Source of the DNA: JABAAI01 sp965242745 | Lineage (GTDB): Bacteria; Spirochaetota; Leptospiria; Leptospirales; Leptonemataceae | Direction: 5' to 3' | Assembly: GCA_965242745.1 (NCBI GenBank) | Contig: CBDETG010000088.1 | Location: forward strand, 1 to 64,000 | DNA length: 64,000 nt | In this document: in pieces, positions 18,494 to 27,331 of the stretch | How the letters are laid out: each line of letters begins with the position of its first letter | How positions within the stretch are numbered: position 1 is the first letter of the stretch | Notes under the pieces: model-generated | The model's database searches: none | What the model was told of the DNA's origin: nothing | The model's input: only the letters and a program-made list of their open reading frames with translations | Position numbers and translations under genes: made by a program

Positions 18494-19564
18494 ATGAGCG
18501 AGGGTGATGTATTTTATCATCCGCGTGGCTTTACTATAGACAGGAGTTTTGCTCAAGAGTTTGCGGGTATTTTTCATGATGCTTGTCCTCTTTTTCTTTC
18601 TGCTCCTTATGCGCGCTCTTGTGGTTTTGAGGACTTACTGGTTCCGCCTCTGCAGGTTTTTAATATTGTTTTATCGCTGGGGGTGCAAAATAATTCAGAG
18701 AAGGCCATTGCAAACTTGGGCTATTACAATGTTGTTTTTTTAAGGCCCGTTTATCCAGGTGATACTTTAAGGGCCTGCACGCGTGTGCTTTCTAAGAGGG
18801 AGCGCGGGGAAGCCAAGCCGGGCATAGTGCATGTGCAGACTCTAGGGATCAATCAGAAGGGAGTATGCGTGATTCAATATGAACGTAAAATTATGCTGCC
18901 TTCGCGTCCTGCTGACTATGCTTTGCAGTCTTTCTTGTCTCCTAGTGAGCAGCTTTTTCCTGATACTAGCGGGGCTTCTATAGAAATTCCTGATTTGCAT
19001 TGGGATGCAAAGTTTGCAAGCTACACTGGGCGCCGCAGCTACTTTGAAAATTTTCAGCCGGGCATGGTCCTGCTTCATAAGAATATGCGGACGATCAGTG
19101 ATGAGCACATAGGTTGGACTTACCGCATGGGTAATACTCATCCTTTGCATTATGATCGTATATATTCTGCCTCTCTTTCTGGCAAAATGAGCGGGGAGCC
19201 CATAGTATATGGCGGGCTAGTTTTTGCGTGGCTTGCAGGTCTTGCCAGCCGGGATACTACGGAAAATATGCTTTGGGATTTAGGCTACTCAGAAGGCTAT
19301 CACACGCAGCCAGCAGTTTCTGGCGATACGATAGGCGCTTTGTCTCGTGTTTTGAAGACTTGGGATGGGCCGATGGAGCGAGTTGGAATTGTCCAGTTGC
19401 AGCTTATAGGATTGAAAAATATCACGCCGCGGGCAGCTTTGGATCGCTATGGTAAGGACTTGTTTATGAAAGAGAATGACAAAAAGAAGTCCGCTGATAA
19501 GGAAAAGATAGCTGAGAAAATCTTTGAAATCGAGCGCAAGGTTTTGCTAAAAAAGCATAGCTAG
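18494..19564 (+). CDS. MaoC-type hydratase, double hotdog (mesaconyl-CoA hydratase-like)
   Basis: A 356-residue protein built of two hotdog domains. The first (about 1-140) has IFHDACPLFLSAPYARSCGFEDLLVPPLQVFNIVLS. The second (about 170-320) starts with RRSYFENFQPGMVLLHKNMRTISDEHIGWTY and carries GNTHPLHYD, IVYGGLVFAWLAGLASR and a PAVSGDTIGALSRVL end. This layout matches mesaconyl-CoA (2-methylfumaryl-CoA) hydratases of the ethylmalonyl-CoA and glutamate routes, but related 2-enoyl-CoA hydratases share it. The C-terminal 30 residues are a lysine-rich helix. A multi-hairpin repeat lies 200 bases downstream. Confidence 0.75.
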   Translation: MSEGDVFYHPRGFTIDRSFAQEFAGIFHDACPLFLSAPYARSCGFEDLLVPPLQVFNIVLSLGVQNNSEKAIANLGYYNVVFLRPVYPGDTLRACTRVLSKRERGEAKPGIVHVQTLGINQKGVCVIQYERKIMLPSRPADYALQSFLSPSEQLFPDTSGASIEIPDLHWDAKFASYTGRRSYFENFQPGMVLLHKNMRTISDEHIGWTYRMGNTHPLHYDRIYSASLSGKMSGEPIVYGGLVFAWLAGLASRDTTENMLWDLGYSEGYHTQPAVSGDTIGALSRVLKTWDGPMERVGIVQLQLIGLKNITPRAALDRYGKDLFMKENDKKKSADKEKIAEKIFEIERKVLLKKHS

Positions 19565-19771
19565 CCTTGTTGCACAAGCTTCCATTTTGCAGTACAAAAA
19601 ATAAAAATTTTCTTGACATCATGTTCCAGCATGCAATATTATGACACAGCTTTTGTGTGATTGCTTGGCGCTGGAAAGCGATTGCGCTAAAAGCGCTTGC
19701 ATGATGCAAGAGCAAAAGCCGCAAGCGAGCATGCTAAAAACGCTTGCAAATTTGAAAATGCCAATAGCTTA

Positions 19772-19933
19772 GAGCCGGTCTCAAAACTAGGCTCTTGCGA
19801 CACAGGAGGTGTCGCCATTTGGCTGACGACGACCAGAATGGTCGGAGGAAGCCAAAATGTAAGCAATTTTAGGGTTTCCCTAAAATTGCGTCTGTCTCGA
19901 AAATACATGGATGTATTTTCGAGACCAGTTCTT
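19772..19933 (+). repeat. Multi-hairpin repeat element, copy A (about 162 bp)
   Basis: The element starts gagccggtctcaaaac and ends near gagaccagttctt. Its ends are imperfect inverted repeats of each other (AGARCYGGTCTC-type). Inside are four further hairpins: gcgacac/gtgtcgc, a nested gaccaGAAtggtc inside tttggct/agccaaa, gcaattttaggg/ccctaaaattgc (perfect) and tctcgaaaatacat/atgtattttcgaga (perfect). A second nearly identical copy is at 39303-39462, and end fragments are at 41362-41383 and 57250-57277. Confidence 0.92.
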
Positions 19934-19961
19934 AAATGCTGGCGGCGAAGGAGTCTAAAAA

Positions 19962-20081
19962 ATGAAGAAATTCAGTAACACCTGCACAGCAGGTACCAAA
20001 AACCATGGTGGGATGGTGGGGATACAAGGAACAAGAGACATTACCCCCCCCCCACCCCCCATCGCAAAGGAGGGGAGCTAA
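19962..20081 (+). CDS. 39-residue leader ORF coupled to lipoprotein gene
   Basis: A strong ribosome-binding site (aaggag, 8 bases before ATG) starts a 39-codon ORF, MKKFSNTCTA...KEGS. It ends at TAA 20079-20081, one base before the lipoprotein ATG at 20083, so translation could be coupled. The ORF runs through a C10 tract at 20044-20053 followed by C6, so loss of one C would fuse it in frame to the lipoprotein. No family is recognised. It may be a leader, the remains of an older N-terminus, or chance. Confidence 0.4.
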   Translation: MKKFSNTCTAGTKNHGGMVGIQGTRDITPPPPPIAKEGS

Positions 20082-20082
20082 A

Positions 20083-23000
20083 ATGCAGACACTTAACAAA
20101 TTTGCAGTACTGAGCCTGTTCAGCCTTAGCCTTGCCTTTCTTGGCAACTGCGGCGGCTGCGGGAGCAGCGGGAACGGTGGAGGAGACAGCAGCTCTGCTG
20201 GGCCCACTTGCACCGAAAACCAGATTCTAAAAGACGGCAGCTGCGAGGCCTGCACGGCGCCGCAATATCCCAATGCCGACAGAACAGCCTGCGTGACGAA
20301 CTGCCCAGACGGCCAGATCAAACTCGAAGACAATCCCGCCTGCGAGACTCAAGTTATATGCACGGGCAGGCAGATCTACAACCCCACGGATAACAGCTGC
20401 TTTGAGCTAAGCTGTGACGAAGGCGAAATTCCAGACACGACCGCAAACCCGCCTGTCTTGCATTGCCGAGACTGCCTGCCGTGACGGCCACAGGCAAGCT
20501 ACATCAGCACAGACGGGCGCTCCTGCATTAATGAAAGCGGCTGCCTTGCCATCAGCAATCAGCTCATAAACGAAAGAGGCGACTGCGAGGCCTGCAGCGG
20601 AGATGCGCCCGTGCGCAATGTGGAGAAAAACGCCTGCATCAGCGAGGCGACATGCCAGGGCACAAGCAGCGGCCCCAACAGCCTGCTGGGCTCTGACTGC
20701 ATCACCGACGAAGCCTGCCAGGAGATGGCGGGCCATGTCGCCACAAGCGACGGCGAATGCTTGGCTTGCAACGGCGATACAAACGTGCGCAATGTGGACA
20801 AGAACGCCTGCATCACGGCGATGGCCTGCCATGCAGGCAACAGCAGCGGCCCCAACAGCCTGCTGGGCTCTGACTGCATCACCGACGAGGCCTGCGGGGC
20901 AATGCAGGACCACTTCGCCCAGCACGACGGCATCTGCATGGAATGCACGGGCCAGACGCCCACGCCAAACATGGCCACAGGTCATGTGCGATGGGGACAG
21001 CGACAATGACGGCCACCTCAACGGAAGCGACAACTGCCCCAATGCAGCCAATGCCGATCAGACGAACACAGATGACGACAGCCAGGGGCAACGCCTGCGA
21101 TACAGACGACGATAATGACAGCGTCCCCGATAGCAGCGACGCCTTCCCGTTCGACAAATGCGCCGGTGCGGACAGCGACAGTGACAGCCTTCCCGATGCC
21201 CTGGTGGCTGACTGCGACACGGAGCTAATCGCTGACAACTGCCCCAATGCAGCCAATGCCGAGCAGACTGACACGGACAGCGACAGCCAGGGCGACGCCT
21301 GCGATACAGACGACGATAATGACAGCGTCCCCGATAGCAGCGACGCCTTCCCGCTTGACAAATGCGCCAGCGCGGACAGCGACAGTGACGGCCTGCCCGA
21401 TGCCCTGGTGAGCAGCTGCGACACGGAGCTCATCGCTGACAACTGCCCTATGGCATGGCGGGCGCCCCCACAGGCGTAGATAACGCTGCCACTGCCGACC
21501 CGGACAGAGACGGCTGTAAAAACAGCGAGGACATGGACGATGATAATGACGGCGAAGCCGACACCACAGACGTAGACGACGATAACGACGGCCTGATAGA
21601 GATCGCCACAGCCCAGCAGCTCCACAACATGCGCTACGATCTTGCTGGCAGAAGCTACGACGACGAAGACGACGACAATGGGGCTAACGCAGGCGACATC
21701 ACGGGCGCGCCGACAGCAATGACCGAAAACTGCAAGACGGCCACCAGCCGCAGCGTCTACCTCTGCGGCTACGAGCTTGTTGCCGACATCGACCTCAGCG
21801 GAAACGACCAAAACGGCGCTACAGCCGGAAACTTCGATCCCATTCGGGGCAGTTTTACAGCTACTCTCGAAGGCAATGCCCACGCCATAAGAAACCTGAG
21901 CATCACCGTTACAACGGTGATAACGGACGTCGCCTCAACAGAGGCAGATGCCGCCTTCTTAATCAGCTGCGAAGGCAGGATCAGCAACCTGCTGATGGAA
22001 GACGCCATAATCCAGGGGCGCCGCGACGCAGCCGTCCTTTGCGCTAGCATGGATGGGGCGAGCGTCCATAATGTGGGGATCATCAGAAACAGTGTAAGAC
22101 AGCAAGATGGCGCTAATCTTATAGGGATCACGAGCATAGTCGGCGGTCTGGCGGGGAATGTGGAGGATAGCACTATCAGTAATAGCTATGCCACAGGAGA
22201 CAGCTCTTCCTACCACTTATATTCGCATGCGGAGGCTCATATCGGTGGTCTAGTGGGTGAGCTTCATAATAAAAGCACTATCAGTAACAGTTATGCTAGC
22301 GGGAATGTCTCTGCCTTCAACAGTCAATCTACAAACACCCTTGTCCAGTCCGGCGGCCTGGTGGGGTACCTGCAGGATAGTACTGTCAGCAACAGCTATG
22401 CTGTGGGTGACAGCTCTGCCAACGCCGCTAACAGCCGCAGCGGCGGTTTGGTGGGCCATACGCAAAACCGCAGCGTCATCAGCAACAGCTATGCTACCGG
22501 CAACGGCAATGGCGGCAACAGCGGTGGTCTGATAGGTAGGGCAGCAACTTGCACTGTTAACAACAGCTATGCTGTCGGAAATACCGCTGCCCCAGGCGCT
22601 GGCGCCGGCGGTCTGTTAGGATGGCAATCGGGAAGCAACACTTACAGCAATAACTACTGGAATTCGGATGCGGCGCAGATTGCAAGCGGCTCTGCGCGGG
22701 CAGATGCGGCAAAGCGCGGCGTGGGCAGCAGCTCCAGCGCCGTCACGGGCGTCACTTCCCAAACGCTGGCCCAAATCCAGGCCCTCGATGCTACCACGCT
22801 GGGCTGGGATGCCACAAATCACTGGAGCGGCATCGGCACGGCGGGCAATTTCCCCTACCTGCGCTACGCCGACAATCCAAACACGGCCGACGATTCCATG
22901 ACTACGGAGGTGAATGAAAACGTAGACGAGTGCGAGTTTCTGCCCGGCTTTGGCAATACGGATACGGACAAGGTGCGCTGCGGTGACCTTCTGCCGCACC

Positions 23001-23345
23001 AAGACCTCTACCGCGCCAGCGGCAATGTGGTCTTTGGCGAGGCGAGCATCGGCGTGCTCAGCACGTCGCAGCCCACCTTTTACTACAGCCTCAGCGGCGG
23101 CACGCTCACCGTCACTTACAATCTTGGCCTCCGGTGTCAGCATCAGCGCAAGCGGCGTAGAAAACGAGGGCGGCACCGCCGCCAGCGCCGTGACTTGGGA
23201 TGACGATTCCAGCAACGATAACACGACGGGAGAGGTCTCAGGCATAGACTCAGGCGAGACTTTCTGGCTCAGCCTGACTTTCCAGACAGGCAGCGGCGCA
23301 AGCGCAAAGCAGCACAAGGTGCGCTGGAAGTTTGTCAGGCCCTAG
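20083..23345 (+). pseudogene. Multi-domain surface lipoprotein with GLUG repeats, frameshifted
   Basis: The start MQTLNKFAVLSLFSLSLAFL leads to a lipobox (LGNC, Cys at residue 23). The rest is Cys-rich modules of 59 residues (177 bp; SSGPNSLLGSDCITDEAC twice), acidic thrombospondin-type-3/calcium-binding repeats (DTDDDNDSVPDSSDAFP), a SVYLCGYELVADIDLSG domain, and five to six GLUG repeats at 22130-22640 (GGLVGxxxxxSTISNSYAxG). It ends near VRWKFVRP. The frame is interrupted by TGA at 20482-20484 and by shifts near 20985, 21085, 21450 and 23130. The base composition is clearly richer in GC than the neighbours. As a whole gene it would encode about 1,080 residues and likely a surface adhesin. 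A paralogue, also broken, is at 48556-52404. Confidence 0.8.
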
Positions 23346-24057
23346 TGATGGCGTGGGGCTCTGCTGACTGAGGCGGGTTTGTAATAATGTAGCGTTGGTT
23401 TTGCTGACTGGGGCCTTGTTGTAATAAGCGGAGTCTGGGCGCCACATTATGTCGCGTTAGGTGCCCCCCTTGACAATCCCCGCCACCCGCCGCGGTGTGC
23501 TCGTGACGCAATGCCTATGATTTGCCCGATGCCTGGCCGCGGGCGCAGGAGTAGGTGGCGCTTGTGGTAGCAAAGCGTGCAATGCACGCTTTGCTACGAT
23601 TTAAGGCGCGCTTTTTGTGGTATGGAACGTTTATGGACGCAAAGCGCATCTGCGCTTTGCTTAGGATTTAAGGCGCACTTTTTGTAGTAAGGGGCGCTTG
23701 AGTACTGGGGCAGGGGTTGTGATGACGGGGGCGCCCGTTGAGGTAAGCGGCGATGCAGTGATGACGTGCGGGCGTCCGGTGAGATAAGCAGCGATTGGAA
23801 TAAGCAGCCTTGGTTATGCTGACAGCGGCGGGCTGGTAATATGCGGAGTCTGGGCGCAGGATTATGTCGCATTAGTGCTGGGCCTCGTGTGCTGTACATA
23901 CCAGAACAATCCAGTGCAAGGCATAGGCATTGCGTCCCGAGCACACGAGGTGCGAGAGTCTGGCGCTAAGACATGGATGTCGCCGCGCCAGACCAATGCC
24001 TATGCCTTGCCGTTATGAGAAGCAGACCTTAGTGTTTGAGTACTCTATAAAACGTTG
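23346..24057. repeat. Dispersed repeat block downstream of lipoprotein gene 1
   Basis: About 700 gene-free bases made of mosaic repeat pieces. A core of about 45 bp, ggccttgttgtaata...gcgttag (23412-23456), recurs diverged at 23834-23873 and, inverted, at 60719-60765 and 60982-61028. The stretch 23741-23815 matches 48493-48545 inverted, and 23895-23914 matches 60678-60697 inverted. Within the block two hairpins, agcaaagcgtgca/tgcacgctttgct (23569-23595) and gcaaagcgca/tgcgctttgc (23639-23660), are each followed by gatttaaggcgc-ctttttgt, a duplicated unit that could act as a terminator. Confidence 0.8.
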
Positions 24058-24963
24058 TTATGTATTGTACGTGCGCAAAAACTCATCAAGCAGATGCTTT
24101 TCTCCCACAGCTAAGCCATGGCTTTTCGCTTCCAGATCGCGCAAGCTGTATTCCTGCAAATGCTTTAGGTCTATAAAGCGGTAGTTTTGGCGACATGCAA
24201 GCAAAGCAAGCCCTCCTGCTATGTCCCATAGGTGCTTGGGATAGAAGCTCAGTACCATGTCTCCCTCACCTATGGCCAGCAAAGCCAGCTTGCGTGCAAT
24301 GCTGCTGCTGGGTATCAATTGCATCTTATTTTGCATGGATGCAAAAAGGCCTTTCTTCCATTCTGTACGGCTTACCAAGACCTTCGCATCACTGAGTCTA
24401 GGCGCATCCTTCTGCTTGATGGCTTGCTTTTGCCAAAGGACCTGAGGGAGAATCCTGCTTTGAAATTGCGCATGACTATAGTAATTGGCGTAATGGTCTG
24501 TATGCGCTGCAAGAGAGTTTTGCTCTCCAAGCCTGTACTGCCAATGAAGGAGAGTCTTCCCTGCTTGTCCTAAAACCAATGTTTGCTGGGCTGGCAATGC
24601 TACTCCCCCTAGAATAGGAAGCTTGTCTTGGATAAGAGCAGCTGAGATAGAATATTCCGGACTGCCAGCGATAAAATCACGAGTGCCGTCTATAGGGTCT
24701 ACAACCCAGAGCAAAGAATGACGCCGCCCCTGCTTGCTACGACTCTCCTCAGAAAGCCAGCCTGCCTCCGGCACCAATGTGTGCAGCGCCTCTTCCAATA
24801 CCTGGTCTACACTGAGATCAGCGCTTGTACAAGGCCCTTGTCCCTTCTTATGCCATACGCTGAACTCATCTCGGCTTTGCATCCTTGCAGCCAGCAGCGA
24901 GACGCGTAGAAGCAGGGGGCGTAGCTCTTCTAAAACAGAGGAGAAGGAGTCTTGCTCGTGCAT
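24058..24963 (-). CDS. Inositol monophosphatase / CysQ family phosphatase
   Basis: Mg-dependent phosphatase of 301 residues. Metal-site motifs are present: LSEESRS (Glu pair), WVVDPIDGTRDFIAGSPEYSISAALI (the DPIDGT signature) and the late WDIAGGLALLACR (WDxAAG). Members dephosphorylate inositol phosphates, 3'-phosphoadenosine 5'-phosphate (CysQ) or histidinol phosphate. The sequence does not decide between them, though SEESRSK and HLWDIAG resemble CysQ-like forms. It has no operon partner: on the left lies the repeat block and on the right a small secreted protein on the same strand. Confidence 0.85.
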   Translation of the reverse strand: MHEQDSFSSVLEELRPLLLRVSLLAARMQSRDEFSVWHKKGQGPCTSADLSVDQVLEEALHTLVPEAGWLSEESRSKQGRRHSLLWVVDPIDGTRDFIAGSPEYSISAALIQDKLPILGGVALPAQQTLVLGQAGKTLLHWQYRLGEQNSLAAHTDHYANYYSHAQFQSRILPQVLWQKQAIKQKDAPRLSDAKVLVSRTEWKKGLFASMQNKMQLIPSSSIARKLALLAIGEGDMVLSFYPKHLWDIAGGLALLACRQNYRFIDLKHLQEYSLRDLEAKSHGLAVGEKHLLDEFLRTYNT

Positions 24964-25069
24964 GGCTTTTTAAAAAGGGCCTACATCCATTTTGCACGAA
25001 AAGGCGCTTGCAGCGAAGCCTTCTTTGTCTACACGTAAGAAGGAAGTACGAAGAAAGAGCGCGTAAAGA

Positions 25070-25492
25070 TCACGGCTTAGTTCCTAAGGCAGGCTGCGAT
25101 TTTTTCTGTTGTGGAATGCGTATAAAACGAATAGATTTGGGATAATGGACATGTATCTCCGGGCTGAGCTCATAAGACAAGCGCGCCACGAAATCCTTAA
25201 ATCTTACAAAGAAGACGCGATTGGAAGTCGGATTCTCGTATGCAATGTTCTTAATAGATAAATCTTTGAAGTAAGCTTCTTTTTGATCGTAGAGCCTGCG
25301 TTGTATAATAGCGCGCACAGCATTGACAAGATTGCGATGGAGTATCGTCTGAAAGTATTCTGGACTTTTGCTTGTGCTTATGAGGCGCTCTTCTTGCTTG
25401 CGAAAATGCAGCATCACGCCTTCGCTCCGGTCCGGCCACAGAGCATGAGCGCTAATAAGGAACAAAAGAGTTAGAGCGCTGAGAGTTTTCAT
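25070..25492 (-). CDS. Small secreted hypothetical protein
   Basis: A 140-residue protein starting MKTLSALTLLFLISAHALWP, a clear signal peptide with cleavage likely after AHA. The mature part is basic with predicted helices (LHRNLVNAVRAIIQRRLYDQKEAYF) and a strand-rich end (NRVFFVRFKDFVARLSYELSPEIHVHYPKSIRFIRIP). I do not recognise the family. It is divergent from the actD operon. Confidence 0.65.
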   Translation of the reverse strand: MKTLSALTLLFLISAHALWPDRSEGVMLHFRKQEERLISTSKSPEYFQTILHRNLVNAVRAIIQRRLYDQKEAYFKDLSIKNIAYENPTSNRVFFVRFKDFVARLSYELSPEIHVHYPKSIRFIRIPQQKKSQPALGTKP

Positions 25493-25856
25493 AATCTATG
25501 CACTAGAAACGCAGAAAATAAAGTCAAGCTATTTCTAAGTTAGAATTACGGCTTGTGTCGATGTAAAATTAAGCGCTAAAAACTACGAAATTCCTAAAGC
25601 AGGCGCTGCAAATAGAATGCCATGCGCCGCTATGCTTAGGTGAATTATATTCGAAAAAACCTGCTCCTCCACAATGAAAAAATCGTTTGTCTTCTAAGCA
25701 GAGGCGTCTTTCTATGGCTATAGAGAATGCTCTCTGCCAAACTACGTGCTTTAGGGCTGAGCGTATTTTCGTTTTCGATAGATGCACAAGACAGGCCTAA
25801 GCTCTCCTTGCTGTATGCAATAGAATAGAGGCCGCTTATATGAGTTTTGTAAGCTG
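25493..25856. other. Intergenic region upstream of the act/cco operon
   Basis: About 360 bases between a divergent small secreted gene and actD. No fragment of actA, actB or actC is visible in any frame. It should hold the operon promoter; no clear motif is seen. Confidence 0.45.
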
Positions 25857-26573
25857 ATGAGCGGGAAAGGGAAATTGCAAATCCAAGGCAGCCTTGAGAA
25901 GCTGGACAGTTTTCTGTCTTCCTTTTTTGCTAAGCAAGGAGCAATGTTTTGGCGCAGCGTAGAGGCGCTCTTTTCTTTCGTGTACAAAGAGACGCACTCC
26001 GGCATCTTTGGTCTTTTCCATAATCCTGAGCAGCTGCGCCGTGCTGCGCGTATGACTAGAGAAAAGGGCTACACAAGCTTTGACTGCTTTGTGCCTTTCC
26101 CCGTACATGGCTTGGAAGAAGATATGGGTCTCAAGCGCTCGAAGCTCCCTTATGTGACTTTTTTTGCCGCACTGCTGGGGCTTTGTATAGGCTTTGCTTT
26201 GCAAAGCCTGGCGCATGCCCAAGTCGTCCCTCCTATCTTTTCCTTCTTTGACACTCTGCCTAACCTGCGCTCTTATCCCTTGAACATAGGCGGGAAGCCT
26301 ACTTTTAGCTGGCCTGCCATGATCCCCATCTGCTTTGAGCTCACTGTTCTTTTGGGGGGGCATGCGACAGTTGCTGCTTTGATCCTGCTTTCACGTTTGT
26401 ACCGGCCTTCTCGTCCTGTACTTCACCCTGATATTACGCAGGACAAGTTTTGTTTGTGGATAGCCTCAGATTCGCAGCATTACCAAGAAGAAGAGACGCG
26501 CGCTTTTTTAGAGCATTTGGGAGCTGATGAAATTACTCTTGTGGGAGAAAAGAAGCCGCATAAAAAGGGCTGA
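25857..26573 (+). CDS. actD: Alternative complex III subunit ActD
   Basis: Membrane subunit (DUF3341) of the quinol:electron-acceptor oxidoreductase called alternative complex III. The family core is clear: GIFGLFHNPEQLRRAAR, SFDCFVPFPVHGLEEDMGLKRSKLPYVTF, a first membrane helix (about 100-120), YPLNIGGKPTFSWPAMIPICFELTVLLGG with the second helix, and a C-terminal FCLWIASD...ETRAFLEHLGADEI domain. The annotated start gives about 45 residues more than usual; ATG 25944 is an alternative. It is the first gene of a seven-gene run to 31968. The normally preceding actA, actB and actC are absent here. Confidence 0.88.
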   Translation: MSGKGKLQIQGSLEKLDSFLSSFFAKQGAMFWRSVEALFSFVYKETHSGIFGLFHNPEQLRRAARMTREKGYTSFDCFVPFPVHGLEEDMGLKRSKLPYVTFFAALLGLCIGFALQSLAHAQVVPPIFSFFDTLPNLRSYPLNIGGKPTFSWPAMIPICFELTVLLGGHATVAALILLSRLYRPSRPVLHPDITQDKFCLWIASDSQHYQEEETRAFLEHLGADEITLVGEKKPHKKG

Positions 26574-26698
26574 GAAACTAGTGCAGCGCATACTTAGATT
26601 GCAAAAAAGGGAGATGCCTAAAAGACCTTGCAGGAATCTTATGTTCTTTCCTAAAAAGAAATGAACCCGGCATCGATCTTTGGATAAATATTTTGCAG

Positions 26699-27310
26699 AT
26701 GCTTATTTCAAAACTTTCTTTGTTTCTTATGTTCCCCTTGTATTTTGCAATGTGCAATTATGCGGGGAACAAGTCGGGTCTGCATTATTTTCTGGATATG
26801 CACGATAGCCTTGCTGTGGAAGATCAGGAAGAAGACCACACGACCTTGGAACATAGGAAGCAGGGAGATTGGCAAAAATCTGCAGATGCAAGCGCAGCGT
26901 GGGGGGGGCCCAGCTCTTCTGTGCGCGTGCCGCCGGAAGGCTCTGTGCCGCGTAATTATGATCCTTATCCCTATGGCGTGGCGGATTCTAAGCTGGCAGG
27001 GCGAAGGCTTACAAACCCCCTTCCTCGCAATCGAAGCGTCTATGAGCGCGGCCAAAAGCAGTACAATATCTTCTGTGCGCCCTGCCATGGTTATACAGGC
27101 ATGGGTGATGGCCCTGTAGCGCCCCGCCTGTCTGCTGTACCTTCGCTTATGAGTGAGAGCATGCGCAGCTGGCGTGATGGTGAGTTCTATCATATTATTA
27201 CTTTAGGGCGCGGACGCATGCTGCCCTATGCTGCCCAAATCATACCAAAAGACCGCTGGGCTATTATACATTATCTGCGTTTGCTACATAAGAAAACTCC
27301 CGCCAAATAG
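26699..27310 (+). CDS. actE: Alternative complex III cytochrome c subunit ActE
   Basis: Mono-haem c-type cytochrome of about 204 residues. A signal segment (MLISKLSLFLMFPLYFAMC) ends in a plausible lipobox (YFAMC), which fits known lipid anchoring of ActE. The family region NPLPRNRSVYERGQKQYNIFCAPCHGYTGMGDG holds the CxxCH haem site. The distal methionine lies in GRGRMLPYAAQI, and it ends DRWAIIHYLRLL. ATG 26699 is chosen over an in-frame TTG two codons upstream. It transfers electrons from the complex to the next carrier. Confidence 0.9.
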   Translation: MLISKLSLFLMFPLYFAMCNYAGNKSGLHYFLDMHDSLAVEDQEEDHTTLEHRKQGDWQKSADASAAWGGPSSSVRVPPEGSVPRNYDPYPYGVADSKLAGRRLTNPLPRNRSVYERGQKQYNIFCAPCHGYTGMGDGPVAPRLSAVPSLMSESMRSWRDGEFYHIITLGRGRMLPYAAQIIPKDRWAIIHYLRLLHKKTPAK

Positions 27311-27331
27311 AGAAAAAACTAAGGCCTCATT

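Noticed and set aside
20407..21883. Minus-strand frames opposite lipoprotein gene 1
   Set aside because: Shadow of the repeat-rich plus-strand gene; no signal, no motif.
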